From Mytilus californianus (Eukaryota > Mollusca > Bivalvia > Mytilida > Mytilidae): a stretch of 64,000 nucleotides of DNA. How positions within the stretch are numbered: the stretch's first letter is position 1; each line of letters starts with the position of its first letter. The DNA is taken from NCBI RefSeq assembly GCF_021869535.1, contig NW_026262690.1, positions 68,813,995 through 68,877,994 of the forward strand, given 5' to 3'. This document shows, piece after piece, positions 26,201-41,200 of this stretch. The translations under genes and the position numbers were made by a program. The notes under the pieces were generated by a model. That model did no database searches, was not told the DNA's origin, and was given only the letters and a program-made list of their open reading frames with translations.

Positions 26201-29200
26201 ACATGTATAAAATTAGGAAAGATTTCATGTAACTACTATATTTCAATTCATCAATGTGTTAACCATAATTTCAAAATGCAGTGCAAGTGCACTCACATGA
26301 CTTATTAATCTTCATAATATTTTATCTATCTTAGTGGGTGGTTGCAATTCAAATTTCCAATGACCTTATGACCTTAAAATAAAGCATTCGCCTAGTAACA
26401 GTGGAAAGATACTTAGCAAAGGGAGCCAAACATGACATTTCAGCATCGTCTATACTTGATAAAATGTCTAACCCCTTTTCAGTCCCTAAAATACCCATCA
26501 AAAGAAGAGTTCATGGTTTGCAAATGTTCCAACAAGGTTAAAATGTTTTGCCTGAAACAAAACAGCTGTTGATTTATCATATTTAATGTTATATCTAATA
26601 TTTATGCAGATAATATATCAATATAGTATATAAAGTGAGCCGATCTGTATTTTTCACCAAATATAGATCTTTTACTGTTACAACAAAAATGTATATAGAC
26701 ATTATATTTCATGTTTTATGTCATCTAATTATGTCTGAGTATAACTGGACAGATTTATATAGCAATATATCAGATATCTCACAGGGTTTGAAATATTGAA
26801 TAATTTGCAAGTTATTGTTAACCTTCAGTGCATTAAATGTTGAAAGCGACAAAAAACGATGCTATTTTTATACAACAGAATCTGACGTAATTCACAAAAC
26901 CTAGCACAATTTGAGGACCATATCACATGCATTACTCATTGAAGTTTGAAAGATCTGTTCCTACTAATTTCACTGACTTAAACCATGACAATTTAGATAA
27001 AATGCTTTGCTGAGCGCAGCCTGATACGACCGCAGAGGGTGAACCCTGAACAGTTTGGGCAAATTTGGACACAATATTCAAGCTTGATACTGTCTGAATT
27101 TGGATTGTGATCAAATTTTTGACATAATATAGGTTTCTGACACAAAATAAATGTGGTCAAAGATCTTACAAATCTATTGCGCAATACTGTGCAATTGAAG
27201 ATTTCTTCTTGAAACTTTTCAAAAATTCGATATTTGAAAAATTTTGAAAAAAAAATATGAATCTCTTTAAAAAATTGGAAAAATGCTTCTTTTTGGCCCC
27301 TTTTTGGCCCTTAATTCCTAAACTGTTGGCCCCATAACCCCATATATGAATCCCAACCTTTCACTTGTGGTATTAAACATTGTGGTACAATTTCAGAGCA
27401 ATCGAAATACTTATACGCAAGTTATTATCCTGAAACTAGAAAAATGCTTGTTTTGGGCCCCTTTTGGGCCCGTAATTCCTAAACGGTTCGGACCATCATC
27501 CCAAAAATCAATCCCAACCTTCCTTTTGTGGTATTGAACCTTCTTAAAAAATTTCATAGAGATCCATTCACTTAAACTAAAGTTATTGTCCGGAAACCAA
27601 TGTGTCTTCAGACGACGACGCAGACAACGACCACATCATACCAATATACGATCCCAAAAAATTTTTTGCGGTCGTATAATAATCTGATCAGTACCGTATT
27701 GTATATCTGTAGAGTAGTCAATTTCTACTATTTCAGATATAGGTTAGTGTGACATATTTTTTCAATCATACTTGAATCAGTGTAGTGAAAATGCGAGTCT
27801 GTATCTGAGCTTGTGCGATATCAAAATTATGAGAATTGGTACAAATTATAAAGAATGATAAAAAAATATTCTCCGTAACAGATTTTTAAAATAAGTCCAT
27901 CCCCTAACCAAAGACAATACCATAACAATGCATTTATACTATATGGATAAATGAAAACTGGGGTGAACTCAAATTCTCAGAAAGGACAACAATAATCACT
28001 GAAATTTATGATATAGAGGAATCATTTCTTAGAGAGCAGACAGTTTGAATCAATTTTGAGGTGACTAACTTCAGTGATCTGTACAGACAGACACTCATGA
28101 TGATGCCATCTAATCCATACTGAAGTATTATGAATAAACCAAATGATAAAAAGATAAGCAAAGTAACAGAACTAGCAAACAGCTTTTTATTATACATACC
28201 ATCAACATGGTATAAAAATCTAATCACAAAATATCCAGGAATTTCATCCTTACAGATTTTCCATTTCTTCTTCTTTCTTAAATTATACTTTTTCCTTCTA
28301 AAAAATCCTTTCACACAAGTCATCACTGACATTGATACTGTCTTAAACTAATCAATTCTCTAAAAAATATCTTTAATATAAGAAATAAACAGTTTTATTC
28401 CGTTCAGACACCAATTCATCAATAAAACGTAACTTCATTCCATTATTTCAAAAGAAAGTATCCTCCTTTAAAAAAAAATGTTCCAAATTATGCATAAGAA
28501 AATGAAAGTTGATTTTCCAGTGCAAAAGAGTATCAGAAGTACAGGAGCCTACAGTAAACCAGTTCACAAGTACAAAATGAAACAATCCCTGTCCCAGCTG
28601 ATTAGGCGTATTTTGACGGAACTATAACACTTCACTCAAGTATGACACAGGAAGGATGATCCTTCATTAATGAATAATGTAATGTTAATTACATTAACAT
28701 AGATGAAAACTACATGATCAACAGTATGGGAATAAGCCAACTCTATTTCTTCTTTCTATTATTTACAATCATTATATCTTCTTTCTATTATTTACAATCT
28801 TTAATAAGGTGACATCCAAGTGTCTGTGTAGTTTCTTTGGTGATTTATAACCCATTCACAAGTATATCAATTTATCATTGATCACAATGATTTAGATTAG
28901 TTGGTTTTCAATATATTTTGGTGTGGTTTTCTGTAATTTAAAGATGACTTCCTTTTTATCACAAAGCCTCAGGGATATGAATGTGACTGTATATAGATCT
29001 TTTTCTAGCATAACTGTTTTGATATTTATTTTTATCGGTCGTCCCTCTGTCTGTATCACTCTGCTTGGCTCTTAATAAAATTGCATATAACGGCTTTGTG
29101 ACGTCAAATACGTTGACCCGGCCTTAATAACTTTAAACAGGACATATCACCAACGTCATAATATATGAACCGACGTTGATAAGTTTGACCCGAACTTATC

Positions 29201-32200
29201 ACGTCATCTTCCGGTTTGCCGGTGAAACAAAGAAAACACTTGTTTCTATCATGCAAAATGCACAAATACAACCCGATAAATCGATTATCTGATTGTATGC
29301 ATATTGATATTGTAAAATATCTGCTGCTCGACACAATATGAAACCTTTCTGATCTCATTTGCTGCGCTCACTCAACAAAAAGCTTCGTATTGTGACTCGC
29401 AGCTGATATTTTACGATATCAATATGCAGACAACCTGAAAATTGGTACGAAGATGACCATGTACTACACAGCAACATAAGCTACAATTAGAAGTGATGAG
29501 GATAGGAAAAGGCCCAAGAATACCGATATCTTGCCATAAAATTTGAGACTGTTAATTCAGAAATTATTGCAATTGTTGATCAACTAACAAAAACAAGAGA
29601 TTTAGATTTCAGACTTATAATGCAATCAAAATTTTAAATGGTAGTTGGAATTGATGCAATACTAAATCCTGTCATATTTAAGCAATAATAAAAACATAAC
29701 AAAACATCCTTAAATTTACAGCATATCATATTCATGCAAAAAAGCAACATTTACATTCTGAAAGATACTTTAATGCACCAATCATTTTACTGCTTTAAAC
29801 ACCATTGCTAGCATCCATAATTTGATATCATTCCAGTTTTTAGCTTAATTTGCTGTTTTAATACATTTTAAAGATCTGTTTTCTATTTGAAATAGTCTGC
29901 AACACCTTTGGATTTGCTATAAAAAGGTGCATATTGTCAAGATATATATCCTCATAAAATATATAATGCCCTACACATGTGGAAAACAAAGCCGTCAGAA
30001 TTAAAGTCCATATCTGTCAAACTTGACATTTTTCTCATCAGATTGCAATCCCAGTAAAACATTAACAGCTGATTCAATGTGACAAAACTTCTTATTTTTT
30101 GTATTTACAATTATCTTTCTCTTAATTTATATAATGAGCTGACTTTTCATGGAATACAAGACATTCTTGAATCTACTCTTTTTTTACAGACCAGAAGAAA
30201 ATTAAGAATTGTTTTGTACATGCAGAAATTTTTTTTAACAGTCTTAACATGGAAAAGGAATTAAAAATACAAAGTGTGTGCAAGACTTTCTGAATATGTT
30301 TTATACATCAAACAGCAATCCCTATCTCAAAAGATGATATTCTATCAAAGGAGAAACAACTTATATTTGGCTGTATTACAATAGAACAGATTACCTCTGG
30401 GACAAAAACTTACTGTTAAACAAAGCACCTGGGTTAATCCCTGGTTTGGTGGATTTTATGTTCATGTCAATCTTTAGTTTCTGTGTGATGTTTTATATAC
30501 TAAATATTATTAACTCAATTTATATTTCATGTTTGAGTTGTTTTTTCTTGTGTATTGTCTATATTGCAATTGTTTAATATAAAAAAAAATTACTGTACTG
30601 ATTATGCCCATAATGGATCCTCTATTGGAAATAAAATTTATCTTATCTTATACTATGCTTTGTCTATACATAATTTTTCTTCTGACCTCTTAAACTAATA
30701 ATATTTGACTGGCTCGTTGAATTTTCTCATATTTTTTACTCTTCAGAGTGAATGAAGCCTTTGAAGTCAGAGTGATAGTGTTAGCTCTTATGCAAACACT
30801 ATGTGTAAAGAGGTATCTATAAAGTGGGTAATAGAAATGGAAAACAGAAATCAAATAAAAAAGTTTGATTATAAGTGGTAGGACACAAAATGCCTAGAAG
30901 TAGAAAAAAATAAAATATTGTGACGCTGAAAAAAAACCACACACATTCTTCAATGCTATGTTGCTGAATGCTAAACCTTGACTTCCTCAAATTTTGTACA
31001 AAAACTCACCAAGAAAACTATAAATGTCCTTTTTCATTCTGAAAACTCCTGGTAAAAAATCCTTAGAAAATTTCAATTTCATTTTAAAATCATACTTTTT
31101 TCTGTGAAAAAATCCTTTCATTTTGTTTCGGCACATTTCATTAGAATTCCTACATAGTAATGACGAAAGTTGTAAGTATATTGATGACTGAGGTTAAGAC
31201 AAATATGTTTGACAGATAGGTAAAAAAAGACATTTTCATGGTCAGGTGAACATGTGGCCATAAAAAAATGGTTGTGGTTTTCCTAAAAGTTTTTAATTTT
31301 CTCTCTCTTTTTTTATATTTATTCATTTTTTCGTTACAAACTATAATTAAATATTTGTAAATTAATTCCCAATCTGTTATGTTCTAAGACTGTTTATAAA
31401 ATTTTTATGAAAATGTGACATTATCTAAATTTTGTCCTAAACTGACACATTGAATGAATGATCTGCCTTACGAAGGCTGGTGGTAGGAGTGAATATTCAT
31501 GACGTATACGACAATTTACAAACAACAACATCCTATTTTTAACTTGTTATCTCATGTGAAAAATGTAGATTGTGATAAATAAAGAAACAAACATAAGTGA
31601 TAATTGTGGTACATGTACATAGACAAAACCTTTCAAACTGCTGACCTACAGAACTCATCATAATTTTGACCTTCCTTATGACCTGCCTAACATACAATAT
31701 ACTATATGATTTGACCCTCTACTTATACTTTGTACATCATTCTCATAGGGCATAGTAGAACCATGGTACCATATTGTTATATGTTTTGCCATCTGAATAG
31801 AATTTGTAATACATGTGTATAATGTTTTATAAATGTGGTTCTTTAACATTAGGGAAAACAATCCTTTTTTCAAATCCCATGGTGCTATTAGAAAATACTA
31901 GGCATAACACTGCTTTATTTCAAATAATATTATTCCATAAGATTGATAGTATGTGTGAGATTTTAAAATATATCAAAAAATTCATCGTTTATAAGTCCAT
32001 GTTTATCACTTCTATACCCTTCCACAATCAACCTAATATAAAACAATATTTGCCAATAAACTTTAAGCTAGCAAGCAATCCACCTAATAACATATGTTTC
32101 AATGAAGAGAACAAAAAATATATTGTTTTTCTTTCACAATGTGGTATATTTCAAACCACTACAACCCTGATCATACCTACTGCCTATCTCAAGCCGAACA

Positions 32201-35200
32201 GATGTTAGTCAAAAATAAAACACCTTGTGCTGCCTTCATAGTATTAAACTTTTATGCCATAACTTTTAATCTATGGAAATAAGACCATGAGACTAACAAC
32301 TTTATGCAGAACAGATTTTAGTGTTTGAAATTAACAACAATTTGTGCTGATAATGATGCAGATTCTTTTGTAATTTTGTGGCTACCACTTATAGTCAAAT
32401 ATTGCTGACATGATTTCATAGTTTTATCTTTTCCTTCATTCCTTAAAAATCTAAGAATCAAATCAATGAAAACATTGTTAATTATGAACAATGCTTCAGA
32501 TTAAAATATGAAAAGTTCTACACCTTCTTCATACAGAAATCCAAAAAAATCATCTACCGACATTTTGTTATCCTTTTTCATACATGTATATAGATATATC
32601 TATCAAAATGACTTGTGTTTTTTTTTTGGCAAGGTTTGATTAATTTCCTATGTTTATTACATCTAAATACTACAATCAAAATGATAAGTCAGGTCTTTAT
32701 GTAATAAATTGTCATAATATTAATATTTTTATTTAAGTTATCAAATTATTTTGTACTGAAATTTCAAAATCTGAATAAAGTAACTAAATCACCTTTGTCT
32801 GATACAAAGTATAAGGCTATGCATTATTTCAATAAAAATCTAACGTGATCAAATTTATCAATTTTAAGCCAAGAAAAGATTTAAAGAATATATCAAATAC
32901 AAAGCTGAATATTCTTACAGTTCCAAAGCCGATTTAGCCTCAAATTCTTTTGGGAGCATGAATGCACTTTTACCCTTGACAATAACATTTACAACAAAAT
33001 TAGATTATAATTCACCTAAAAAAATGGGAATAGAGTGTTTAAAATGATATTATAGGTCCTATTAATGACATCTGCAAGTTTCGATACACATTTTGATTTG
33101 ATTTCAGCACACTTGGCTATATAGTGGCAGCCAGTTTTTATAGGTGGGGAAAGCAAGGGGACACAGAAAAAACCATGACCTACAGCAGGAAAACTGGAAT
33201 TCCTAGTCAAAGATGATAGTTGAACGCACCTGCCACAACAGGGGCACTAACTCACTACCTCAGTGTTGACTGGCAAGTGACCAATGTAGATGAAGTTGAT
33301 TGAACAACTTAGACCACTCGACTACCACGGACCCCCTCCCCCTTTCCCTCATCCCAATGTAATCATAATTTGGTATTATGAAAGTAAAAACAAATGTATC
33401 AATTCATTAAAGAAATCTTTATACTAATAAATACGTTAATATAGATGTTTTTATGTATAAAAGCATGTTTGCATGCATATATATAATATTTTGGTTAAGA
33501 GGTTAATGTAAAATAAATTAAATAAAAATAAAGTGGATACACTTTACTCAGATTTAGAACCAAGTTATGTTTTAAATAAATTCAATTTCAATTGATTTGT
33601 GTAACAACTCTCAGGCTATCTAAAGTTACATGTTTTTTTTTATGTTTGAGTCTAAACTTGAATTTAATGAGTGTCATAAGGAGATGAAGTATTAGATTGA
33701 AACTATAAGTTTTCTTCCTCTCAAACTGTGTTTTCAATGAATAGAACTACCAGCCCAAATCATGATTTTGACTGAATATGATGCCAAATGATTTTATTTC
33801 ACCACTCCATTTGCCATACTTTTCCAGTTCCAGTGATGGGTTCTCAGAATATCCCAAGTTCTAAACTTTGTACAATGTAAACAGTAAATTCTGGAACTAT
33901 TGCTTTGTTTTTAACAATGCGAAAAAATGCCACATTATCAGGTTCGCAATAATAAAAACTCTCATTCATAATTACAGTAGGGATAATCCTTCAAAAAATA
34001 TTTTAGATTCAAATTTTTTGTAAATTCAAAAACCAATGTGATGTTTTAATAAATTTGAGAAAAGTACTAATATATAGAATTTTGTAAGAATTATTAGTTA
34101 GATGAACATTTTATATTATGAGTGGTTTGTTGGGGTCTAAACATAGTGCCTCCTATTCCCTTTTGCGTTTAATTCTTGAACAGCCCTTAATTAATCTTGT
34201 ATTATTGAATTTATTGTCATATGTTGAAGTTTTTTACAACAACAAATGCATGAACCAATTCTGAAAATTAGCAAATTAGGTTAAAACCAATTCTATATAA
34301 AAGCAGCACGTTAGCTGTCACTTTTCAGCTGCAAATTTGCACTTTTCAAAACAAGCCCTCTAAATATCATCAAGATTTATGACTCCTGCTAGATGTACAC
34401 ATGTATGTATTGACCTTGTAGATAAATACCTACTATTATTTCTCACAATGTTCAAGATAAAAAAAAAATAATAATATTTTCAATAAAAAACAGTTATTCC
34501 AAGACCAAATAAGTAAAATATATATGATTTACAACATCAATATAATGGAAAGAAGCAAAATTGTGTATACAAATACAAAGGGAGGCAACTATAAAAAAAA
34601 TCCATGCCACAATAATTTTGTGATACCTGTAAAATAACCAAAGTCGTCAAAGATATCCTCATACATTTCATCAAAAAGTTGTAAATTATCCTCTGAAAGA
34701 AATCAGTAAATTGTGTAAACATTTATCTCACTTTTTATTTACAAAAAAGGTCATATGTGACAGTAAATGTATAGTCAGCTGATCTAATACTGGAAATTTA
34801 AATTCTAACCCTTTTTTTCTCTAGTTTCTTCATGGTTCTTTTTGGGGAAAATATATGGGCACAAATTAACTAATATCCGATTAAACTTTCAATTAGACAA
34901 GCTAACTGAACACTTTTATTTCATATACAATGTGAAAAAAATCACCCCCCCCCCCCCCCAAAAAAAAAAGTGTTAAATCTTCATTACTATGAATAGTAGT
35001 TTCGCTGATCTGAAGAATTTTGAATGGTTTGTGTGTTTCTGATTTGATGTATTGCAGCAACAGAATTCAACAGAAGAATTTTGATGTCCTTTTGTATCAA
35101 AACATAGTTCAAGTCTATAGTGTCAATCAAAGTTAAATACAAATAACCATTTCATTACAAGTAAGTAAAAAAAAAGTGTCAATTCAGCAATAATCAAATA

Positions 35201-38200
35201 ACACTATTGTGAGCTGTTTGCAAACAAAATTCCCATAGAGACAAATTTTTTATACAAGACACTTGCAACATTCTCTGTGAAAAGTTTCTCATGCCGTTGT
35301 GTGTCCCAGTCACCAACATTCTCAATCAAACATGCTAAAATCCTTACCTAAATCTGACTTTGGTCTTGGTCGATTTTCTCCACTCTCCCTCCGTTTGACG
35401 GGAGATATGTCGGTAGTCTCTACAAGGTCGGCCCATCTTACACTGATTTCTGATTTTGGTCTTTCTGGTCTTGGTGATGGAGACTTTCTTCTCCTTGTTA
35501 CATTTGAACTGTCTGTATTTGCCTGAAATAAAAGGAGAAATAATATGTAATCAACATACATCTAGCCTGCCACTGGATTGCACAAGGACTGCCTGACTGT
35601 TAGACTACACATTTGATCTATTTTCAGAATTGACAGGAATACACGCTGCATTTGGTTTGAATAATAAATGACATTTTCCCCAAAAAATGTCTGTTATAGT
35701 TGCTGACCAAAAAAAAACAACAAGTATATTTTCAGAGTAAACTGTTGTGGTGATTTAGAATGATAAAAAGATTTTTAATGTATAATGAATAAAAAATTAA
35801 GGACTTTTACAAGACCAGAACATTTGAAAATAATCTCGTACATATACAGTATGTTGTACAAACATAAAGGAGTAGGTCCGGTAAGGGCCGATTTTGGCCC
35901 CAAATTTCAGGTTCATCTGATGAAAGATTTTGGACACTTTTTAAACACTTAAGTGTCTACTTTAGTAGAATCAATTTATTTATGTGAAAGATTTGAACTG
36001 ATTTAGTCATTAAAACGCTCTTATTCAAGCTTAAATGTTATAAATCTATCAAATATGCCATAATATGTCACTTTTGTGATAGTTTTTGTCAAAAATGAAC
36101 GTGGCTGCATCCGTGTTCATCCTCAACCTTTATATATGTTATGTATTATCATCAAATACAACTTAAATTTAAATATTAAGAATGAACACAAATGTGGCCA
36201 CGTCCACTTAAGACGGAAACCGTCTAAAAATTAACTCAAATGCTAAAATTATGAAGATTTTAGTAATTTAGCATGACTTAATGATGCTAGTACCCGATAA
36301 ATATGCATTATATCATCAAAAACAGCCCATATGTATGTAACAGAAGTATTCTACTTTCCAATGAATAGCTAAAAGTTTACATTTTAACAATTTTGTAAAA
36401 CTGCTATATTTTGGGGCCAAAAAGGGGTCTTACTGAACCTACTCCTTTTACTCCTGCATCTTGTGTGATGTGATTCAAGATGCAGTATTACTCCACTCAA
36501 GACAGTTAAATGTTTAAAACAGTTAAGCTTGACTGCTGTTTTTGAATATTTGAAATTAAATGTTCAGAGTGGAAGAGTGTCAAATCTCACAAGAAAAGAG
36601 TCAGAATCGTTTGTTTTAATGATTGTCACATGATGATGTAGTAGACAGACTGACATACTTTTCCAATGAGCATAAAAATTGTGGGAAGTCATCAGACAGG
36701 GTAAACCATTTTCATGAGTTGGAACGACCAAAAAAAAAAAAGAAAGGCAAAACATCCTAAAGTCAAAACTAATATTCGTACAAAAAAGAACTGAAAAGAG
36801 CAAACCACATTTGCATTAACAAAAAAGAAACAACTGGTCTAGGGAAATTTTTTTTTGAGAAAGAATTTGAAATATGAAAAACAAACAGAAATGAAAAATA
36901 AGACCAAATTTTAGAAAAAAAAAGCTCCTACAGAGCTATGAAAGCAATCAATGGTTTAAACTTGTTTTAAATTTATGGTCAAAAAGTTATCTATTTGATA
37001 TGCTGCCCAAAAAGAAAGGAAATTCCAGTCACCACCAGAGCTGAACAACAAATGAAAATTTACTTAACATTCTGCAGACGATTAAGGTTGTTAGTGATAA
37101 TTAACCTACAACTGCTAGATCCTCTGCCAAACCTCATCAATTTTCTGCAAGATACCAAAACACAATAACACTTATTAAACTAATTAGTTCTCCAGAGAAA
37201 ATCACAGCATCAAAACATACCAGGAGAGGAAATAGTTGTTGGCAAATTAATAAAAATCTAACAGCAATAGGATCCTTGGCATGAATCTTTTTTCTACATG
37301 CTGGTTGCTTGTCTTTAATGCCTTTTGTGCTCAACTTTATATAATAAAGAAACTATTTATAAATAATAATACTTTACAATAGCAGGAAAAAAACTTTGTT
37401 TTGAATTGAAATCTCATGATAAGGTTATCATAATATAGGCATCGCTGCATATGACATTACTGTACTATAGCATCCTACTTTTCCTACAAAAACAACTCAA
37501 AACTTGACCTGTTTTCACCAGAATTCATTTATAATTACCCTAGTTCAGGCTTTGACCTGACAATCTGATAGAACTTGAGCTGTACATGTTTTCTTCCTGC
37601 TATTGTAAAGTATTATTATTTATAAATAGTTTTGCATTTTTTTTTCTGTATCATCAAATTCAGAAACTTCTTTATGTGGTATGTAAAGTTTAAAGAAGTT
37701 TCTGAATTTGATGATACCGAAAAAAAAATGCAAACTTTGTGACACACACTCTGTTGGTGATAAACCATGATATCAAGTATCCTCTTTATCCTTAAATGTA
37801 TTTAAAGTTCTAAGCTAGACATGGCTTGACATACTGGTTTCTTCATACACAATCCTTCCAATTACCCCCACCAACAAATGCAAAAAGAAAAAAAATTCAC
37901 ATCAGTGGCCCTTTCCACTACATATTTCAAGTAATAAAAACATTTCAGTATAACTAGTGATCACTTTAAATCATTAGTATTTTGTGTGAAAAAAAGTTGC
38001 TTATTTCCCTTGAACATACCTGATAGTTCACTACACAAGCCTTGAACCATGGTAAAAATCCAAAATCTGACTATTTTCTGGTATGACTTACCTCATCATC
38101 TGATGAATCTGAACAATTGTCAATATCAAGAACTGGGATTGTCCTTATTTTATGAATCACAGGACTTGCCCGAGCTATGTCCGCAAGTCCACAGTCACAA

Positions 38201-41200
38201 AATTTATTAATCTGTGTAATCCCCAGTGGACTCAATTTTGATGGTACACATTTGCAACTGTAACTATCTGCCTTGTGAATTTTCTTTAAACAATTCCAGA
38301 ACATTTGAACAGTCATTATATTTGGAACTTATAATCACATCAATGGTAACATTTAAAAATTGGATTCTCAATTTTTACCATGCAAATTGCAGCAATTCTG
38401 ACTTCAATGAAATGGAATAGGAAATGAATCAAAATATATGTTATTTCCTTTAAAAACAAAATAGCTGCATTTATCAATAAGTGTAATTTGATACAAATCA
38501 AAAAGATTTTCTTCCAGAAACACTATTTAATATTTATTTAGTTCCATGGATAATTGCAGTTTTCACACCCAAAAAATGTGTAACTTAAATATTTCCATGT
38601 ATTCCTTTTTTTATAACTTTGCATCCTTTCCATTGATTAAAAATAAACTCTTCTAACAGAGTTGTTCATCATATGAGGAAGTATATTTTTTAACCGTACA
38701 AGTAACCGGAATGGCAAATCCTGATCAAACTCAAGGACACCTACGAGTTTTCAAGAATCACAAGGAAATCCATCACAACTGTCAATGCTCTAACATTCAA
38801 CATTATACGTTCACATGAAACAAAATATCAATATATTCCTAAAATTTCACCATTTCCACAGAGAATTCTGGTAACTTATGTCAATCTAAATAATCATATC
38901 AAAAACGTTTTCACCAAACTGATTCTTAACCAAATTTCTTAAGTCGTCTGACTAATATTTCTTAAGGATATATATCCCTATATCAGTACAAATGTATCAT
39001 AATTATATTCTGATTATCACTTTTATGACTATTAGTCCTTTTTTTAATCCAAGGAGGTTTTATCAATCCAAAAGAAAAGTTTTGGAGGCAATATGTAAGG
39101 AGGAGGTGCAGAGAAACCTCAAGTGACAAAATTCACACTATAACGAGAAAAACAACACTTTAAACTGAAAAAGGATGCATGTTTTAAAGGTTAAAATGTG
39201 AACATGTTAACAATAACATCAAATAGTTTAGGAAAGTAATGAGTATCTTCAAGGCAAGGTGTATGATCATGACCAAATGATTAAGCCATCATTGTTTTTC
39301 TTAGAATGTATACTTTGTTTCATATTTGTTCATTATTTTTTTCTTTTTTACATATTTAATTGTAACTCTCCACCAAATGGACCTGTTTTAAAAAAATCCA
39401 ATTAATATCATACAAATTTTCATATTTTACATTGAGTACTTAAAAATAAATATACACAAACTTGGAAAAAGTTACAATTTCCAAAATTCCCATCAAAAAG
39501 GTGACATTTACTTCAAAACCAACCTTAATATAAAAATTAGATGTGGTATGATTGCCAATGAGACAACTCTCCACCAGAGACCAAATGAGGTAGAAGGGTA
39601 GACATTGCTACAAAAAATAATGGTCTGTAAGCAGTCATTTTGTTTGTATTTGATCTCATATACAGTGGAGCCTTGTGAACAAATTTGGATAGCTTAACAA
39701 ACTGATTTCATGCAAATGACTAACAGCTGTGGATTATTACAGCACTACTTTCATCATGTCAAAATTGGTGCAGTTATTTGGTGGAGTTTATGTAAATTAA
39801 TTTAAGTTTTAACTGCAAATAAATTTAAATTTTAAAGTTATCTCCCATTTTCATTTTCAATTTATCCAACTGAATATAAACATGTATCTACAACTAATGC
39901 ATTTATCAGGTACTGCTCTTCTTTCATGACTTTAGATAATTATCTTCTGATGAAAAATTTCAAGATACACATTGTCAGATAATCTAAGACTTTTTCACTG
40001 TTTTACAGGCAAGATAAATTACGAAATATGTTTTACTCTAGTAGAGAAAAAGAATCTGATATTGATCTACACATGTTCTACATTTGAAGTAGGCTAAATA
40101 CATTCATTTGTTAGTTCTTATTCTCCTTCCAAGAAATAGATCTGACAAGGAAGGATAGGCTATTACATTTTTGTCAATTTTCATAAGAAATAAAAGAAAT
40201 TTTGAAGAAAGAGTTAAATGAAGAATTTGCTTTTACATTTTAGTTAATCTTAATAACAATTACAAGAAATTTTGAAGAAAAGTTAAAAGAAAGATATGCT
40301 TTTACATTTAAAGGTAAATTTGAAAATGCATTATAAAAAATAAATAAACTGTCATCACAGAGATATGTCTCGCCTTTTTGTAATATTGATAATGCAAACG
40401 TTGAAATTAAAATAGCAATACTTTAAGTTACGCAAATATTCAAAGTCAATGAACCATGACTGAAGGTACATGGCTAAATAATCTCCATGGAAATGAGATG
40501 TGCCAATGCTAATACAACTGCATACCAAATACCCATTTACTTTTTATAAGTCATTCCCTTTAAACAAACCTAAACACAAACATTAACTTGCAAACTATGT
40601 AAAAGTTTCAAAGTCAATGAACCATGATGAGGGGTGGGCTATATAATCTCCATGGAAACGATACTTGCAAACGCCAATAAATTTGCAAACCAAATATCAC
40701 TTAACATTAGCAGTTCATCTTAAAACAAGGAATTATTTGAATCTGGAATAATTTTGAATTCTGGAAAATTGATTAGAAATGTATGATGAAAACTAACCCA
40801 ACTAAATAGGGTTAGCCATGCGTGCATGGCTAAGGTTAATTTTACTTTCACTATCATTTCAGTATGAACTAACTAACCCACCTTAGCCATGTGCGCATGG
40901 CTAACCCTATTTAGTTGGGTTAGTTTTCATCATATATTTCTCATCAATTTTCCAGAATTCAAAATTATTCCAGATTCAAATAATTCCTTGTTTTAAACTG
41001 ATCTAATCACAAACTAATACATGTAAACTAAGCAAAAGTTTCAAAGTCAATAGACCATGACTGAGGGGGCAAGGCCAAATAATCTCCATGGAAATGAGAT
41101 GTGCCAATGCTAATACAACTGTATACCAAATATCATTGACCTACTAATTGTGGTTCACTATAAACTAGACCTAATCACAAACTAATACATTGTTGACGCT

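Noticed and set aside
31813-32208. 131-codon plus-strand frame
   Set aside because: AT-driven composition (Ile, Asn, Lys, Phe), antisense in a RhoGEF intron, no motif or splice context.
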